Made by a program: the position numbers and the translations under genes. The notes beneath the pieces are model-generated. The model saw nothing but the letters and a program-made list of their open reading frames with translations. It did no database searches and was not told the DNA's origin. From NCBI RefSeq assembly GCF_031755915.1, contig NC_083386.1, positions 19,825,001 through 19,889,000 on the forward strand: a stretch of DNA of 64,000 nucleotides, in the 5' to 3' direction. Source of the DNA: Ziziphus jujuba. Taxonomy: Eukaryota; Streptophyta; Magnoliopsida; Rosales; Rhamnaceae. Of the stretch, positions 1 to 10,030 are shown piece after piece. How positions within the stretch are numbered: the first letter of the stretch is position 1; the number at the start of each line of letters is the position of its first letter.

Positions 1-2250
1 CATCTTTATCAACAAAAGAAAAATCCCCATTGACATATGCATCTGCAAGGCCTAAATCAGCCTGTGTCATAATCTGACAAATAAAAATTATACTGCATGT
101 TAGTGGCAGGTGAAATTTCATTCATTTATAACAATAAAATTCTAATAGAAAATTCATGTTTGGCTCTTTCTTTAAGTTGAGAGAATATTATATCTTTTTT
201 TTTGTCCCAACTGAAATATCTCTGGCATGTTATCCCCCTAATAATGATGAACACAATAAACAAATATTACATATAGGCGTACTCCTGTTTCCATCAACGA
301 AGGTACCATGTGCTTTGGGTTGCTGAGAAGGGCACAACTTTCTCCAAGTATACCATGTGCAGCTTCCATTCTGGCCTGCAAATGAAACCTTACTCTCAAA
401 CTATAAATTCCTGAAGAGACCTGAGAACTATAGAGGTTTGAATTTTAAAACTACCTCATTGAAATAAGTTTTCTTAGACTATTGGGAAAAGGAAAGTAAA
501 CAATAAAATTGATCATTTTTTTATACCTATTGACATTACATTAAGTTATAAAAATAGACAACCTCTAGTAAACTACCTTCAATCCATCCTCATGGAAGCC
601 ATAACCTGACCGAAACATAAAATAGATTCTCAGAGTTAGAAAATGTAAAGTCAATGTGAACAGTTAAAGAATTGAAGACCTATAACCCTACTTATTCTAC
701 GTATTCTGATTTTAATATTTTAAATAAGTTATACCAAGATAAAGCTGTGACTTAGCTAGGAAACATTCAGGTCTTATTTTCAGGATTTTAACGTTTGCTA
801 TCTTTAAAAAGCAGGAAAGTGAAGCTTGAATATGATGAAGTTCAAGTGAAGCTTTTGATGCAGCAATAGATGGAACGGGGTGGCCAGTAGACCACCTAAG
901 CAAGGTTTGTTTTGGATTTTGGAGTGAGAGTCACAAGAAAAGGAAGATCTGTTCCATCAATGTTCTGCAGGTTCAGAGATTTCAGGGCTGGGTTAGATGA
1001 ATATACTGCAGAAAAGAAAACCATTATCTTGGGGATAACTAAAATTATTGAAAGAGTAGAAAGGCAGGAAGTGACTTGTTAATTCGTTTACTACCTAATT
1101 CTTTATCAAAATTACTGTTAATGCAGATAGTAGGCCACCAGTTCAATGCATATATTTTTTGGTCTGTCCTAACCTGAAGAACATTAAGCCAGTATGTCAA
1201 ACATACTTTATTGTCTGTACTTCCAAGAAAATTCCATGCACTCTATGTACTTACAAGAAACATAACATGCACAAGTGAATTATCAAAAGGCAATACAATC
1301 ATTTCAGCTCCAAATGCCTAGGCCTAATTTCTATGCCATAGACATGAGAACTAACCAAAGCTGTGATAAAAATTAGGCCTTGTATGTATCAGTAGATTAT
1401 TGAATTTGTTTTACTACAAAAAAATAGATAAAGGATATACTTTTAAATGGTGTAACTGATAATCGAATGGAAGCATACCCGTAGACATAGTGGAAAGCAC
1501 CAAGGACTCTGAGTTCATCGAATGTAGCTTCCTCTCCTAGTATTCACACAGCATCAGGAGCATGGACAGCAATTATGCATCCATTATATAGTTCTTCAAA
1601 CCCATCTCCAGAGAAAACCCTACAGCCTGATAAATCAAGATGTGTAAAGCTTATCATTAGAATTACACATAAACACAAACACATAGACTGCATGGTTTAT
1701 ATCACATATGCAGCAAAGAAATGGCCAGAAATTTCAAGATTTAGTTCATCCTGGACTTAATAAGGTTGTCCATCAACTTCATCAGTGTGTTTTACTACTT
1801 ACCCTCATCAGTTGTCGAAATCTTATGTACCTCACAAGAAGTTCTTATTTGGCAACCTTTACTCTCCAATACTTCTCTTACCTAAAAGAAACATTAATTA
1901 TAAGTGGACAATGAAAGAACCTTAAACTTCAATGTCCTAAGAACCAATATAACAAATTACTACCTTCTTAACATAACAATGTGACCGCCCTTTGATGGTA
2001 AGCCATTGAGGGCGCCTGAAATGCTGCAACATAAACAAAAAACTAAATTAAGAAACAATCCAATACTCAAGGACTATATTAAAAACTTTTCCATGCAATA
2101 TACGATAGGGAGGAGTAATATATAATATGTACCTGAAGTAGATGATGATTTCGACAAAAAGAAAGAACAGAGAAAGCTGAAAAGCTCATAAAACCTTCTG
2201 AAGGACAGGACCAGATTGAACCACAAATTGGAATCCACAACAAGTTATGA
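1..2250 (-). pseudogene. Cyclopropane-fatty-acid synthase pseudogene (partial)
   Basis: Plant CPA-FAS fuses an N-terminal FAD-dependent amine-oxidase-like domain to a C-terminal SAM-dependent methyltransferase that adds a methylene bridge to unsaturated acyl chains. Exons read in order on the minus strand: about 2250-2133 (ends SFCRNHHLLQ), 2023-1964 (PQWLTIKGRSHCYVKK), 1881-1803 (SKGCQIRTSCEV), 1626-1479 (VFSGDGFEELYNGCIIAVHA), 1242-1174 (WNFLGSTDNKVCLTYWLNVL), 964 to about 826 (NIDGTDLPFLVTL, then LRWSTGHPVPSIAASKASL), 605-577 (GYGFHEDGLK), 375-271 (LLSNPKHMVPSL) and 73 to the window edge (TQADLGLADAYVNGDFSFVD). Most junctions are GT/AG and in phase. Breaks: in-frame TGA at 1546-1544; a frameshift near 915; no donor after 826; the exons expected between 1479 and 1242 and between 271 and 73 are not found; upstream exons are replaced by LTR sequence from 2300. 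Family assignment is from recalled conserved segments. The pseudogene call is inference. Confidence 0.8.
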
Positions 2251-2299
2251 AATTTACTATATATATTCCCAACTTAAAAAATGAGAATAATTAGATAAA

Positions 2300-2885
2300 C
2301 AGGATAACAAAAATTTAATAAAACATCCTTATTATTTGGATATAATTCAAAAATACATATAAAATATCATCATATAAGAGTCATACATATTAGGTTAATC
2401 CAATAAAGCAATTTAAAAAGTACAAATGAACAAATACAAAATATCAAAAGTGTTCAACATAATTTATACATCAGAACAAGTGAAAGAAGAATACAATATC
2501 ATCAAAGTCAAAGGAAAAGAATAATACGACAATGGTAGAAATAACATATGAACAATGAAGATCCATGGACATGATGTACATAACCTGTCAACTCAGGCTT
2601 AAGGGACAAGTTTAAAACCAAAATTATGAGACACGCCTAGTGAGTGAACAAAAAGCATAATAAGAAAATAATTATTATCCTTTTAAAATATTTTCTCTCA
2701 AGACTTCACTTTCACTCTTTAAAAGTTTCCCTGCTTAAAAAAATAATTTTTCACAAAATCCATAATTATTTCTATAAATTTAATCGTTCTATATCGCAAC
2801 AGATAAAAAAAGTACCAAAAAATTTACATAATTCCATAACTAAATTAACATTTTTATATAATATAATCTAAATAAAATCTATATC
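2300..2885 (-). mobile_element. LTR fragment of degraded gypsy element X (left copy)
   Basis: This stretch matches 13330-13364 plus 14742-15266 base for base with scattered differences; shared strings include aaaatatcatcatataa and gtcatacatatta. Both copies stop at the same place (ctatatc), as an LTR end would. The first 25-30 bases of the right copy are not found here. The right side abuts the G1 LTR at 2886. With a primer-site-like sequence beside the other copy, it is read as the 3' LTR of a minus-strand element. Confidence 0.6.
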
Positions 2886-4021
2886 TGATACGAACCTAGG
2901 TCGACTTGCCCCTAAACCCGCATTATATTAGCCCAGATCTCAATTAAGTTCAAGTTCTTATGGAAAAACCTTAACCCCTAACCAACCTGTGATTAGAAAT
3001 CTTAGTATAATGAAGATGCCACAATAGGCTATGGAAGTCCTATTGATAAGTCAAAACTAAAATACTCACTCTTTAATGGTGTTTTAGGTGTTCAAAGAAA
3101 ACAAAGAAAATTCTATCTCACAATTAATTTTTTGAATATTATTAAAGGTGTGTTCTTCCTAAAAAATAAGCCCTTAAATAGGCTAAAGTCACAAAGCAAT
3201 AAACTCTAGAAACTTAGGTTAAAACCGGCCACCAAAGAGAAAAGGAAACATGTTGGCCGATTCTCACACTACTTTCCTAAACTAATTTGTATTAATTAAT
3301 TCATTTATTTGGAATTAGGAATTAATTAATTTACAATGAAAATAATAAGATAATAACTTTCCTAATTTGATTTTTCCAGCAAATAAATAAATAGAAACCA
3401 AATAAAAGACTAATTTTCTAAAACAAAAAATCAAAATCAAATTAAGAAATTATTCAACTATCTTTCTAACTAAGCTGTTTTTGACCAATCTTTGACCAAG
3501 TTAAGCTCCAAATCAGCTTCCATATGCCTTCTGGGATGCCAAATAAAATTATTGTTGAGTCCCACACATTTCCCTTGATTGGAACAAAGAGAAAATGCCA
3601 ACTCAGCAAAATATAGTAAAGCCAGCAGATAATACAGCAAAACCGACCATGTCTTCCTTCTATGCGCACAAGCCCATTTTAGATGCTTTTAATTCTGTCT
3701 TGACTTGATTCCATGATCTCTTAGTGATATTCATTGAATCCATAAAGTGTTAGATCCATTCCTTATTGTCTGGAGTCCATATTTGCACTAAAATAGCTAA
3801 CCGAGTCCTTATCGGCCTCCACCACTTGGATGCTTAAAATAAGGTTTGTATCTTCGAGTTTTGACAAGTCCATTTGAGAATTAATTAATTCTTGTATAAA
3901 GGCAGTCAGGTTATCTTTAAATCTCTTGGCTTGAGCTCTAGTGATTGGCCCGGTCTTTATCCATATCGTATCAGCACCCCAGCGGGTTGTCGGTGGTGCT
4001 GGTTTTGGCGGATTTTCATCA
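2886..4021 (-). repeat. G1 3' LTR, complete
   Basis: Runs from TGATACGAACC to TTTTCATCA on the plus strand, about 1136 bp. The ends form the family's inverted repeat (TGATRCGAA). The inner boundary is fixed by the polypurine tract immediately beside it. The first 86 or so codons of the LTR in the sense direction are still open as the C-terminal tail of pol. Confidence 0.85.
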
Positions 4022-4245
4022 TTTCCCTCCTCTTGAAAAGGATTTACCCTCAAATCAAAATCATCACCTTCAACAAAAGGAGATAATTCAGCAACATTAA
4101 ATGTAGCACTAACATTATACTCACCTGGTAAGTCAAGTTTGTAAGCATTTTTGTTAATTCGCTCCAAAACTTGAAAGGGTGCATCGCCATGCGGCATAAG
4201 CTTGGACTTCCTTTGTTCGAGAAATCTCTCCTTCCTTAAATGCAA
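3763..4245 (-). pseudogene. G1 integrase C-terminal tail, running into the 3' LTR
   Basis: A 160-residue frame. It contains the family's C-terminal integrase segment ([20 protein letters not shown], then [14 protein letters not shown]), an acidic stretch, NPFQEEGND, then GPITRAQAKRFKDNL and LSIQVVEAD. The FQEEGND codons are the polypurine tract itself, and the LTR starts at codon 76 or so (position 4021); the rest lies inside the LTR. In CRM chromoviruses the integrase C-terminal CR motif is known to extend into the 3' LTR, and the layout here is the same. No classical chromodomain is visible. It is separated from the integrase core by breaks near 4250-4275, so not functional as it stands. 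Confidence 0.8.
4022..4034 (-). promoter_or_regulatory. G1 polypurine tract
   Basis: AAGAGGAGGGAAA on the minus strand, directly before the LTR's TG. This is where plus-strand DNA synthesis would be primed. It lies inside the pol reading frame. The same tract is seen at 38817, 62396 and 63766. Confidence 0.85.
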
Positions 4246-4275
4246 CCAAACCTAATCTCTAGGTTCAAAGACAAC

Positions 4276-5330
4276 TTATTTTTGGCCATGATTAACACTC
4301 CTTGCATATTTCTCGGTCCTCCTCTTAATATTTGTTTTTGTCTTTTCATGAATTTGCTTCATAAAATCAGCTTTTTGTTTTCTATTTAGATTAGCATGTT
4401 CACTTAAAGGTATTGGAGTCAAAGGATTAAAACCATAAACAATCTCAAATGGTGTATATTTAGTGGCTGAATGCAAAGACCTATTATAAGCAAATTCAAC
4501 ATGTGGCAAATATTCCTCCCATGTTCTTAAATTTCTACTAATTAAAGCCCATAAAAATGCAGACAAAGTTTTATTTATTACTTTAGTTTGTCCATCAGTT
4601 TGTGGATGACAAGTATTTGAGAATAAAAGTTTAGTTCCTAACTTAGCCCACAAAGTTTTTCAAAAATAACTTACGAACTTACCATTCCTATCCGAAACAA
4701 TTGTTCTAGGCATTCCATGCAATCTTACAATTTTTTTAAAGAATAAGTTAGCAACATTAGTTGCATCATCAGTTTTATTACATGCAATAAAATGTGCCAT
4801 CTTAAAAACTCTATCTACAACAACGAAAATTGAATCCTTTCCTATCTTTGATCTAGGTATACTAAGAATAAAATCCATAGACAAATCCACTAAAGGAAAG
4901 GAAGGAATCGGCAATGGGAGGTACAAACTGTGCGACTTCAACTTGACTTGGATTTTCAGCACTTCAAGCATTTTTCACATATTCTCTCCACATCTCTCCC
5001 TTGTTAGGCCAATAAAAGTAGTCTTGCAGCAAGGATAAAGTTTTTAAAACACCAAAATGACCTATTAAACCACCCCCATGACCTTCCCGAACTAGTAACT
5101 CCTTAATGCTACAATTAGGCACACAAAGTTTGTTTTTCCTAAACAAATACCCCTCAAAGATGTAAAATTTATTCAAATCATGTTTCGTACAGGTCCTAAA
5201 TATTTCTCGAAAGTCACTATTATGCTCATAAAGTTCTTTTAATTGTTCACATCCAAGCACTCTAGCATCTAAGGTAGAAAATAATGCATACCTTCGGGAT
5301 AATGCATCGGCGACCACATTTTCTTTATCT
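4276..5330 (-). pseudogene. G1 integrase zinc-binding and core domains, broken
   Basis: Three overlapping fragments. At 5386-4964: end of RNase H and the integrase zinc-binding region (EGHGGGLIGHFGVLKTL, YFYWPNKGEMW). At 4971-4660: core with [20 protein letters not shown] and IVSDRNGKF, carrying the first two catalytic aspartates. At 4653-4276: CHPQTDGQTKVINKTL and the downstream WEEYLPHVEFAYNRSLHSAT. The third catalytic residue, a glutamate in QTEVVN of related elements, is a lysine here (QTKVIN). Frame changes lie near 4970 and 4655. The DDE triad is therefore incomplete even apart from the frameshifts. Confidence 0.85.
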
Positions 5331-5699
5331 TTTTTTGTAGTGGATGACATAAGGAAAAGTTTCAATGAACTCATTCCACTTAGCATGCCTTCGGTTGAGC
5401 TTTCCTTGACCTTTAATGTACTTCAAAGATTCATGATTCGTATGAATCACAAATTCCTTCGGCATTAAGTAATGCTGCCACATTTCCAAAGCTCTCACCA
5501 AAGCATACATCTCTTTGTCATATGTCGGATAGTTTAGTGTAGTTCCATTCAGTTTCTCACTAAAGTAGGCTATGGGCCTTCCTTCTTGCATTAAAACAGC
5601 TCCAATAGCTACACCTGAAGCATCACACTCAATTTCAAAAGTCTTAGAAAAATTTGGCAAAACTAGTAAAGGTGCATTGATTAATTTTTCTTTTAACAA
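5325..5699 (-). pseudogene. G1 RNase H domain
   Basis: A 124-residue fragment with [20 protein letters not shown] (first aspartate), [26 protein letters not shown] (glutamate) and [15 protein letters not shown]. In related elements the last motif is HTDHESLKY or HSDHESLKY, so a catalytic aspartate appears changed to asparagine. RNase H removes the RNA template after reverse transcription. It continues from RT and runs into the integrase zinc region. Confidence 0.82.
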
Positions 5700-6560
5700 A
5701 TTAAAAGATTTATCTTGTACTTCCTCTCATTTGAAGCCAACATTCTGCTTTACAACTTTGGTCAAAGGTGCTACGATAGTGCTAAAATCCTTAACAAATC
5801 TTCAATAAAAACTAGCCAAACCATGAAAACTCCTCACTTGGGTAATGAAGGTAGGTTTCGGCCACTCTTGGATTGCTTTCACCTTGGATTGATCAACTTT
5901 AACTACTGTAGCACTTACAGCAGATCCTAGAAAAACAAGTTCACTTTTGCAAAAATCACAATTTTTCAAGTTAGCAAACAATCTTTCTTTCCTAATAATA
6001 TTTAAAACTTACCTAAGATGTTCTATATGCTCATCTAGATGCCTACTACATACAATAATCTCATCAAAATAAACAACCACAAATTTTCCAATGAATGGAT
6101 GCATGACAGGATTTATTAATCTCATGAAAGTACTAGGTGCATTAGTTAAACCAAAAGGCATCACTAACCATTCATATAATCCATACTTAGTCTTAAATGC
6201 AGTTTTCCATTCATCCCCCTCTTTCATTCTAATTTGATGATATCCACTCCTAAGATCAATTTTTGTAAACATACATACACCATGCAATTCATCTAACATC
6301 TCATCTAACCTAGGAATTGGATTCCTATATTTAATGGTAATATTATTTACAGCTCTACAATCTACACACATGCACCATAAACCATCTTTTTTAGGAACTA
6401 ATAAAACTGGAACAGCACATGGACTCATACTTTTCCTAATGTATCCTTTATCAAGCAACTCACTTACCTGCCTTTGTAGCTCGTTTGTCTCCTTGGGATT
6501 ACTTCTATATGCAGGCCTATTTGGAATTGCAGCGCCCGGCACAAAATAAATTTGATGCTT
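5700..6560 (-). pseudogene. G1 reverse transcriptase, broken
   Basis: The 6542-6009 fragment reads [76 protein letters not shown], then [20 protein letters not shown]. These are the ordered motifs of a Ty3/gypsy RT. The catalytic box is YFDE, not the usual YxDD, so the second aspartate is lost. The thumb and connection part (5700-5950, including QSKVKAIQEWPKPTFITQV) is readable only across stops. It cannot encode an active enzyme as it stands. Confidence 0.85.
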
Positions 6561-6689
6561 AATCCCTTAGATTGGTGGTAATCCATTAGGAATTTCCTCC
6601 AAAAAGACATCATCAAATTCCTGCAAAAGAGAAGAAATAGAACTTGGCAATTCAAGTTCTTTGGGATTAGCTTGATCATTTAAAAATAC

Positions 6690-7160
6690 ATTTTTATAAA
6701 TCATGACCAACAATGGTTTCTTACCCAAGATGGCTTTATTAACATCCTAAAACTAACATAAATTTTTTTATTTTTCTTCTCTTTTCTTTCTTTTTCTTTC
6801 CCATTCATGGGTTCACTCTCATTCTCTGGTTTTTCACTATTCCTCTCGGGTTTCTCACCTTTTCTCTCAGGTTTTGTCCTCTCTTTCTCCCTCTCAACCT
6901 TCTCTCTTTCTTTACCCTTAATCTTGAGTTTAGGACACTTACCTAGTTGGTCTTGCTCAGCGTTGACTCCTTGGATTGATGTTGTGACCATGGGTGCCAC
7001 ACTAGTTCTTTCCTTGAGCCTTTCGGCCTCTCTCCTTTGTTATATTTGAAGTTGGTTTCTAAATACCTCTTTGGGAGTCAATGGTTCCAGCTTGACCTTT
7101 TTACCTTTAAATCTAAAAGTAATAGCATTCTTTCGACCATAATGTATAGTATCTTTATCA
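6690..7160 (-). pseudogene. G1 protease-RT linker, K/E-rich
   Basis: Between protease and RT the minus strand encodes a strongly charged run (6701-7000): GKEREKVEREKERTKPERKG followed by more K/E/R/P repeats and [12 protein letters not shown]. The same linker occurs in G4 (39290-39420) with a different length and different repeats. The DNA is a C/T-rich imperfect repeat on the plus strand. No domain is recognised. It is probably a low-complexity spacer, variable through replication slippage. Confidence 0.65.
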
Positions 7161-7162
7161 AA

Positions 7163-7642
7163 TTACCATGGTCTACCTAATAGAATATGACTCGCATGCA
7201 TGGGAACAACATCACATAATACAACATCAACATATATATCAATGTTGAATTTTACTTTGGCTTGTTTATTAATTTTCATCTCACCACTATCATTAAGCCA
7301 TTGTAATCTATATGGTTCTGGATGTTTAATTGTTGCTAAGCCTAATTTATCAACCATAACATTACTAATTACATTAGCACAACTTCCACTATCAATTATC
7401 ATGCTATAAATCTTACCTTGGATTTCACAATGAGTGTGAAAGATGTTCTCTCTTTGAAGTTGCTCCTCATCTTTGTACACGGTCAAAACTCTTCTACTCA
7501 TTAAGCTCAATTTGGCCCTAGATGCCTTAAGTGTTTCGGATTCCTTAAGTTCTTCATCTCCCACTTCTTCACCATCAATTTCAGTTTCAGCATCACTTTT
7601 TTCACTTTCAGATTCTAATTCATCATTGCCTTTTAACACCAT
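7163..7642 (-). pseudogene. G1 aspartic protease
   Basis: A 159-residue fragment: an acidic N-terminal stretch (ESESEKSDAETEIDGEEVGD), [40 protein letters not shown] with the catalytic DSG (D84 of the fragment, near 7392), and HASHILLGRPW, the second conserved protease motif. A retroviral-type protease cleaves the gag-pol polyprotein. The catalytic motif is intact; only the flanking frame is broken. Confidence 0.82.
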
Positions 7643-7664
7643 GATTCTCCTATTCAGGCATTGG

Positions 7665-8842
7665 CTAGTGATGTGTCCTTATCTGTGGCACTTAAAACAC
7701 ACAATATCATAAGTTCTAGAAGATTTAGGATCAGATTTACCTTCATTCTTTGGTGCTTGAACAAATTCGGCTTTGGACTCCCTTTTTGGTCGATTGGTGC
7801 TTTCCTCACCTAGTTTCGGTTTTGACTTGTAATCATATGTGGGATTGCTCCTCCAAGCACTTGGATTTAACCTCCCGCTGTTGGATACTCCTCCAAGCCA
7901 TGTACTTGTATCCCTCCTCTTGAATTGATTCTCAAGTTTGATAGCTACATGCAACATCTCTTCCAATTCCACATATTATTGTAATTCCAATTGATTGGCT
8001 ATCTCTCGATTTAACCCACTTAGAAATCATGCCATGGTTGCTTCTCTTTCTTCATTCGTGCTCAATCTCATCATGAGCATCTTCATCTCCTTGTAGTAAT
8101 CGGTTGTGGTCCTATTTCCTTGTGATAATGATTGGAGTCTTTGATGCAGCGGCCTATGATAATAAGTCGGTCCAAATTGCTTCCTCATGGCCCCTTTCAT
8201 TTGTCGCCAAGTAGTAATCAATTCATCACCTACTATTCTTTTGGTATTTTGCTCATTTGTCCACTATTGGAGTGCATAATGTCCAAATTCCATTGCTGCC
8301 ACTTTTACCTTCTCAGTTTCTGAATAGTTATGACAATCGAATACCATCTCCATTCGCTCTTCCCACTCTTGGTAAGCCTCTGGATCACTTTTTCCCATGA
8401 AAGGTGGTATGTTGACCTTAATATTCCCAAGATCATCATCCTCATTCCTTGCTAGTCTCCCACGGTTTTGCCTTCCTTGGTAAGCAAAAATTTCATCAAA
8501 CCCTTCATTAAGGTCATCTCCAAAATTACCTTCCTCGAATTTCTCTCTCGGTCGGCCTTGGCCTCCTCGACCTCGACCTCGACCTCGGCCTCGACCTCGG
8601 CCTCCATGTACATCTAACCTTGGATTCGGCCCACCTTGTAATGTTCCCAACCTGTCCATCCTTTAATTTAGGTGATCAAAGCGAGCATTCATCAGCTATA
8701 ATTGCGCCAAGACCGCCCTCATGTCCGTGTGCTCATCTCCTATCCCTGTAGTTCGCGAATCACCTTTGAATCCCATGGACTCCTATTCATTAATTCTCAA
8801 TGAGCCATCTCATACTCCTCTTCTCATCCTTGAATCTGCCAT
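7665..8842 (-). pseudogene. G1 gag (nucleocapsid), broken
   Basis: The start is ATG at 8842 (MADSRMRRG), matching the starts of G2, G3 and G4. Nonsense codons follow within 20 codons (TGA, then TAG). Fragments: 8659-8264 with a GRGRGRGRGRGG run and VNIPPFMGKSDPEAYQEWEE; 8221-8027 with WRQMKGAMRKQFGPTYYHRP and LHQRLQSLSQGNR (retrotransposon gag domain); 7972-7679. The zinc knuckle near 7700-7670 reads CFKCHR-stop-GHITSQC, so the CCHC motif itself contains a stop. Gag would package the element RNA into virus-like particles. Confidence 0.82.
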
Positions 8843-9545
8843 ATTAGTAAATATATTGCAAAAATAAAATAAATCCTCACTAAATTCACTCCCTCACGTG
8901 TTTGACTCAAATAAGGTCTCGACACTCGTGTTTGCACATTAGTTTCGGCTTTTACCCTCTTTTAAACTCACACTCCCTTGCCCTTTTCCATTCAAAGAAT
9001 TATCTTAAAGTTCTAATTAAAACACCCACTAAACAGTAATTAGATCACAAGTATGTTTAAATTAAACTTATCAACAAAACAGTAGCAAAAAGTAAGCAAG
9101 ATTGAATGAATTAATAAAACCTAGTTCTTGGCTTTTCTAAGCAAAAACAAGGTAAATCAACAAGCAAATTTTTGGAATGAAATAAAAGCTGTCTAGAATA
9201 TGAATGAACCAATAATTCAAGGATAAAATATAGAGAATGAAATTCAAACACGAACAAAAACCGAATCAAACAAAAATATAGGATAGTTGTTGATTGTTGT
9301 TCTTTGTAATTCAAGTTTTTGTATCAAATCCTTTAACTAATTTTAATCCAATAGTTTTAGCACCCAAAATTCATATATCCAGTAGTAAGAATGAATTTTT
9401 TTTTTTTTAAAAATTTAAAATATGCAGAACTTGTATGAAGATATAAGCAACCTTAGCCTAATGCTAAAATTATAGATTAACACAAAATGAAATAAAACAA
9501 ATAAGATAGATCAAAGCTGAACAAAATCTTGGCTTTGATATCAAA
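8843..9545 (-). other. G1 untranslated leader and degraded primer-binding site
   Basis: This lies between the 5' LTR and gag. It has no coding signal and holds the leader found in every copy (a string like cacgtgtttgactcaa). The primer site at 9532-9543 reads TGATATCAAAGC on the minus strand, one mismatch in the tRNA-iMet core TGGTATC and one in CAGAGC. It starts two bases after the LTR end. Confidence 0.7.
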
Positions 9546-10030
9546 TGATACGAACCTAAGTCAACTCACACCTAAACCCGTTATTTATTAGTCCGGATCT
9601 CAATTAAGTGCAAGTTCTTATGGAAAAACCTTAACCCCTAACCAACTTGTGATTAAAAACCTTGGTATAATAAAAACGCCACAATAGGTTATGGAAGTCT
9701 ATTGATAAGTCAAAACTAAAACACTAACTCTTTAATAGTGTTTTAGGTGTTCAAAGAGAATAAAGAGAATTCTATCTCACAATTAATTTTCTGAATATTA
9801 TTAAAGGTGTGTTCTTCATAAAATATAAGCCTTTAAATAGTCTAAATTCACAAAGCAATAAACCCTAGAAACTTAGGTTAAAACCAGCAACCAAAAAGAA
9901 AAGGAAACATGTTGGCCGATTCTCACACTACTTTCCTAAACTAATTTGTATAAATTAATTCTTTTATTTGGAATTAGAAATTAATTAATTTACAATGAAA
10001 ATAATAAGATAATAAATTTCCTTAGTTGAT
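9546..10030 (-). repeat. G1 5' LTR, truncated
   Basis: Starts TGATACGAACCTAAG and follows the 3' LTR at 2886 closely for about 480 bp. It then diverges abruptly after ttacaatgaaaataataagataataa near 10030. The missing part is the outer (U3) half. Confidence 0.8.

Larger units (their letters stand above)
2886..10030 (-). mobile_element. G1: Ty3/gypsy (CRM-like) retrotransposon, decayed
   Basis: A near full-length element in the order 3' LTR, integrase, RNase H, RT, protease, gag, leader and primer site, 5' LTR (increasing coordinates, minus-strand sense). Its one gag-pol frame is broken into more than ten pieces by stops and frameshifts. The 3' LTR is complete and ends exactly at the polypurine tract. 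The 5' LTR matches only to about 10030 and lacks its outer half, so no target duplication can be checked. The element begins right at the inner end of the X LTR fragment. Confidence 0.88.

Noticed and set aside
5325..6560. Endogenous pararetrovirus instead of a gypsy element
   Set aside because: LTRs with matching ends, a tRNA-iMet site and RT-RNase H-integrase order with integrase present fit Ty3/gypsy; no movement protein or other pararetroviral gene is seen.
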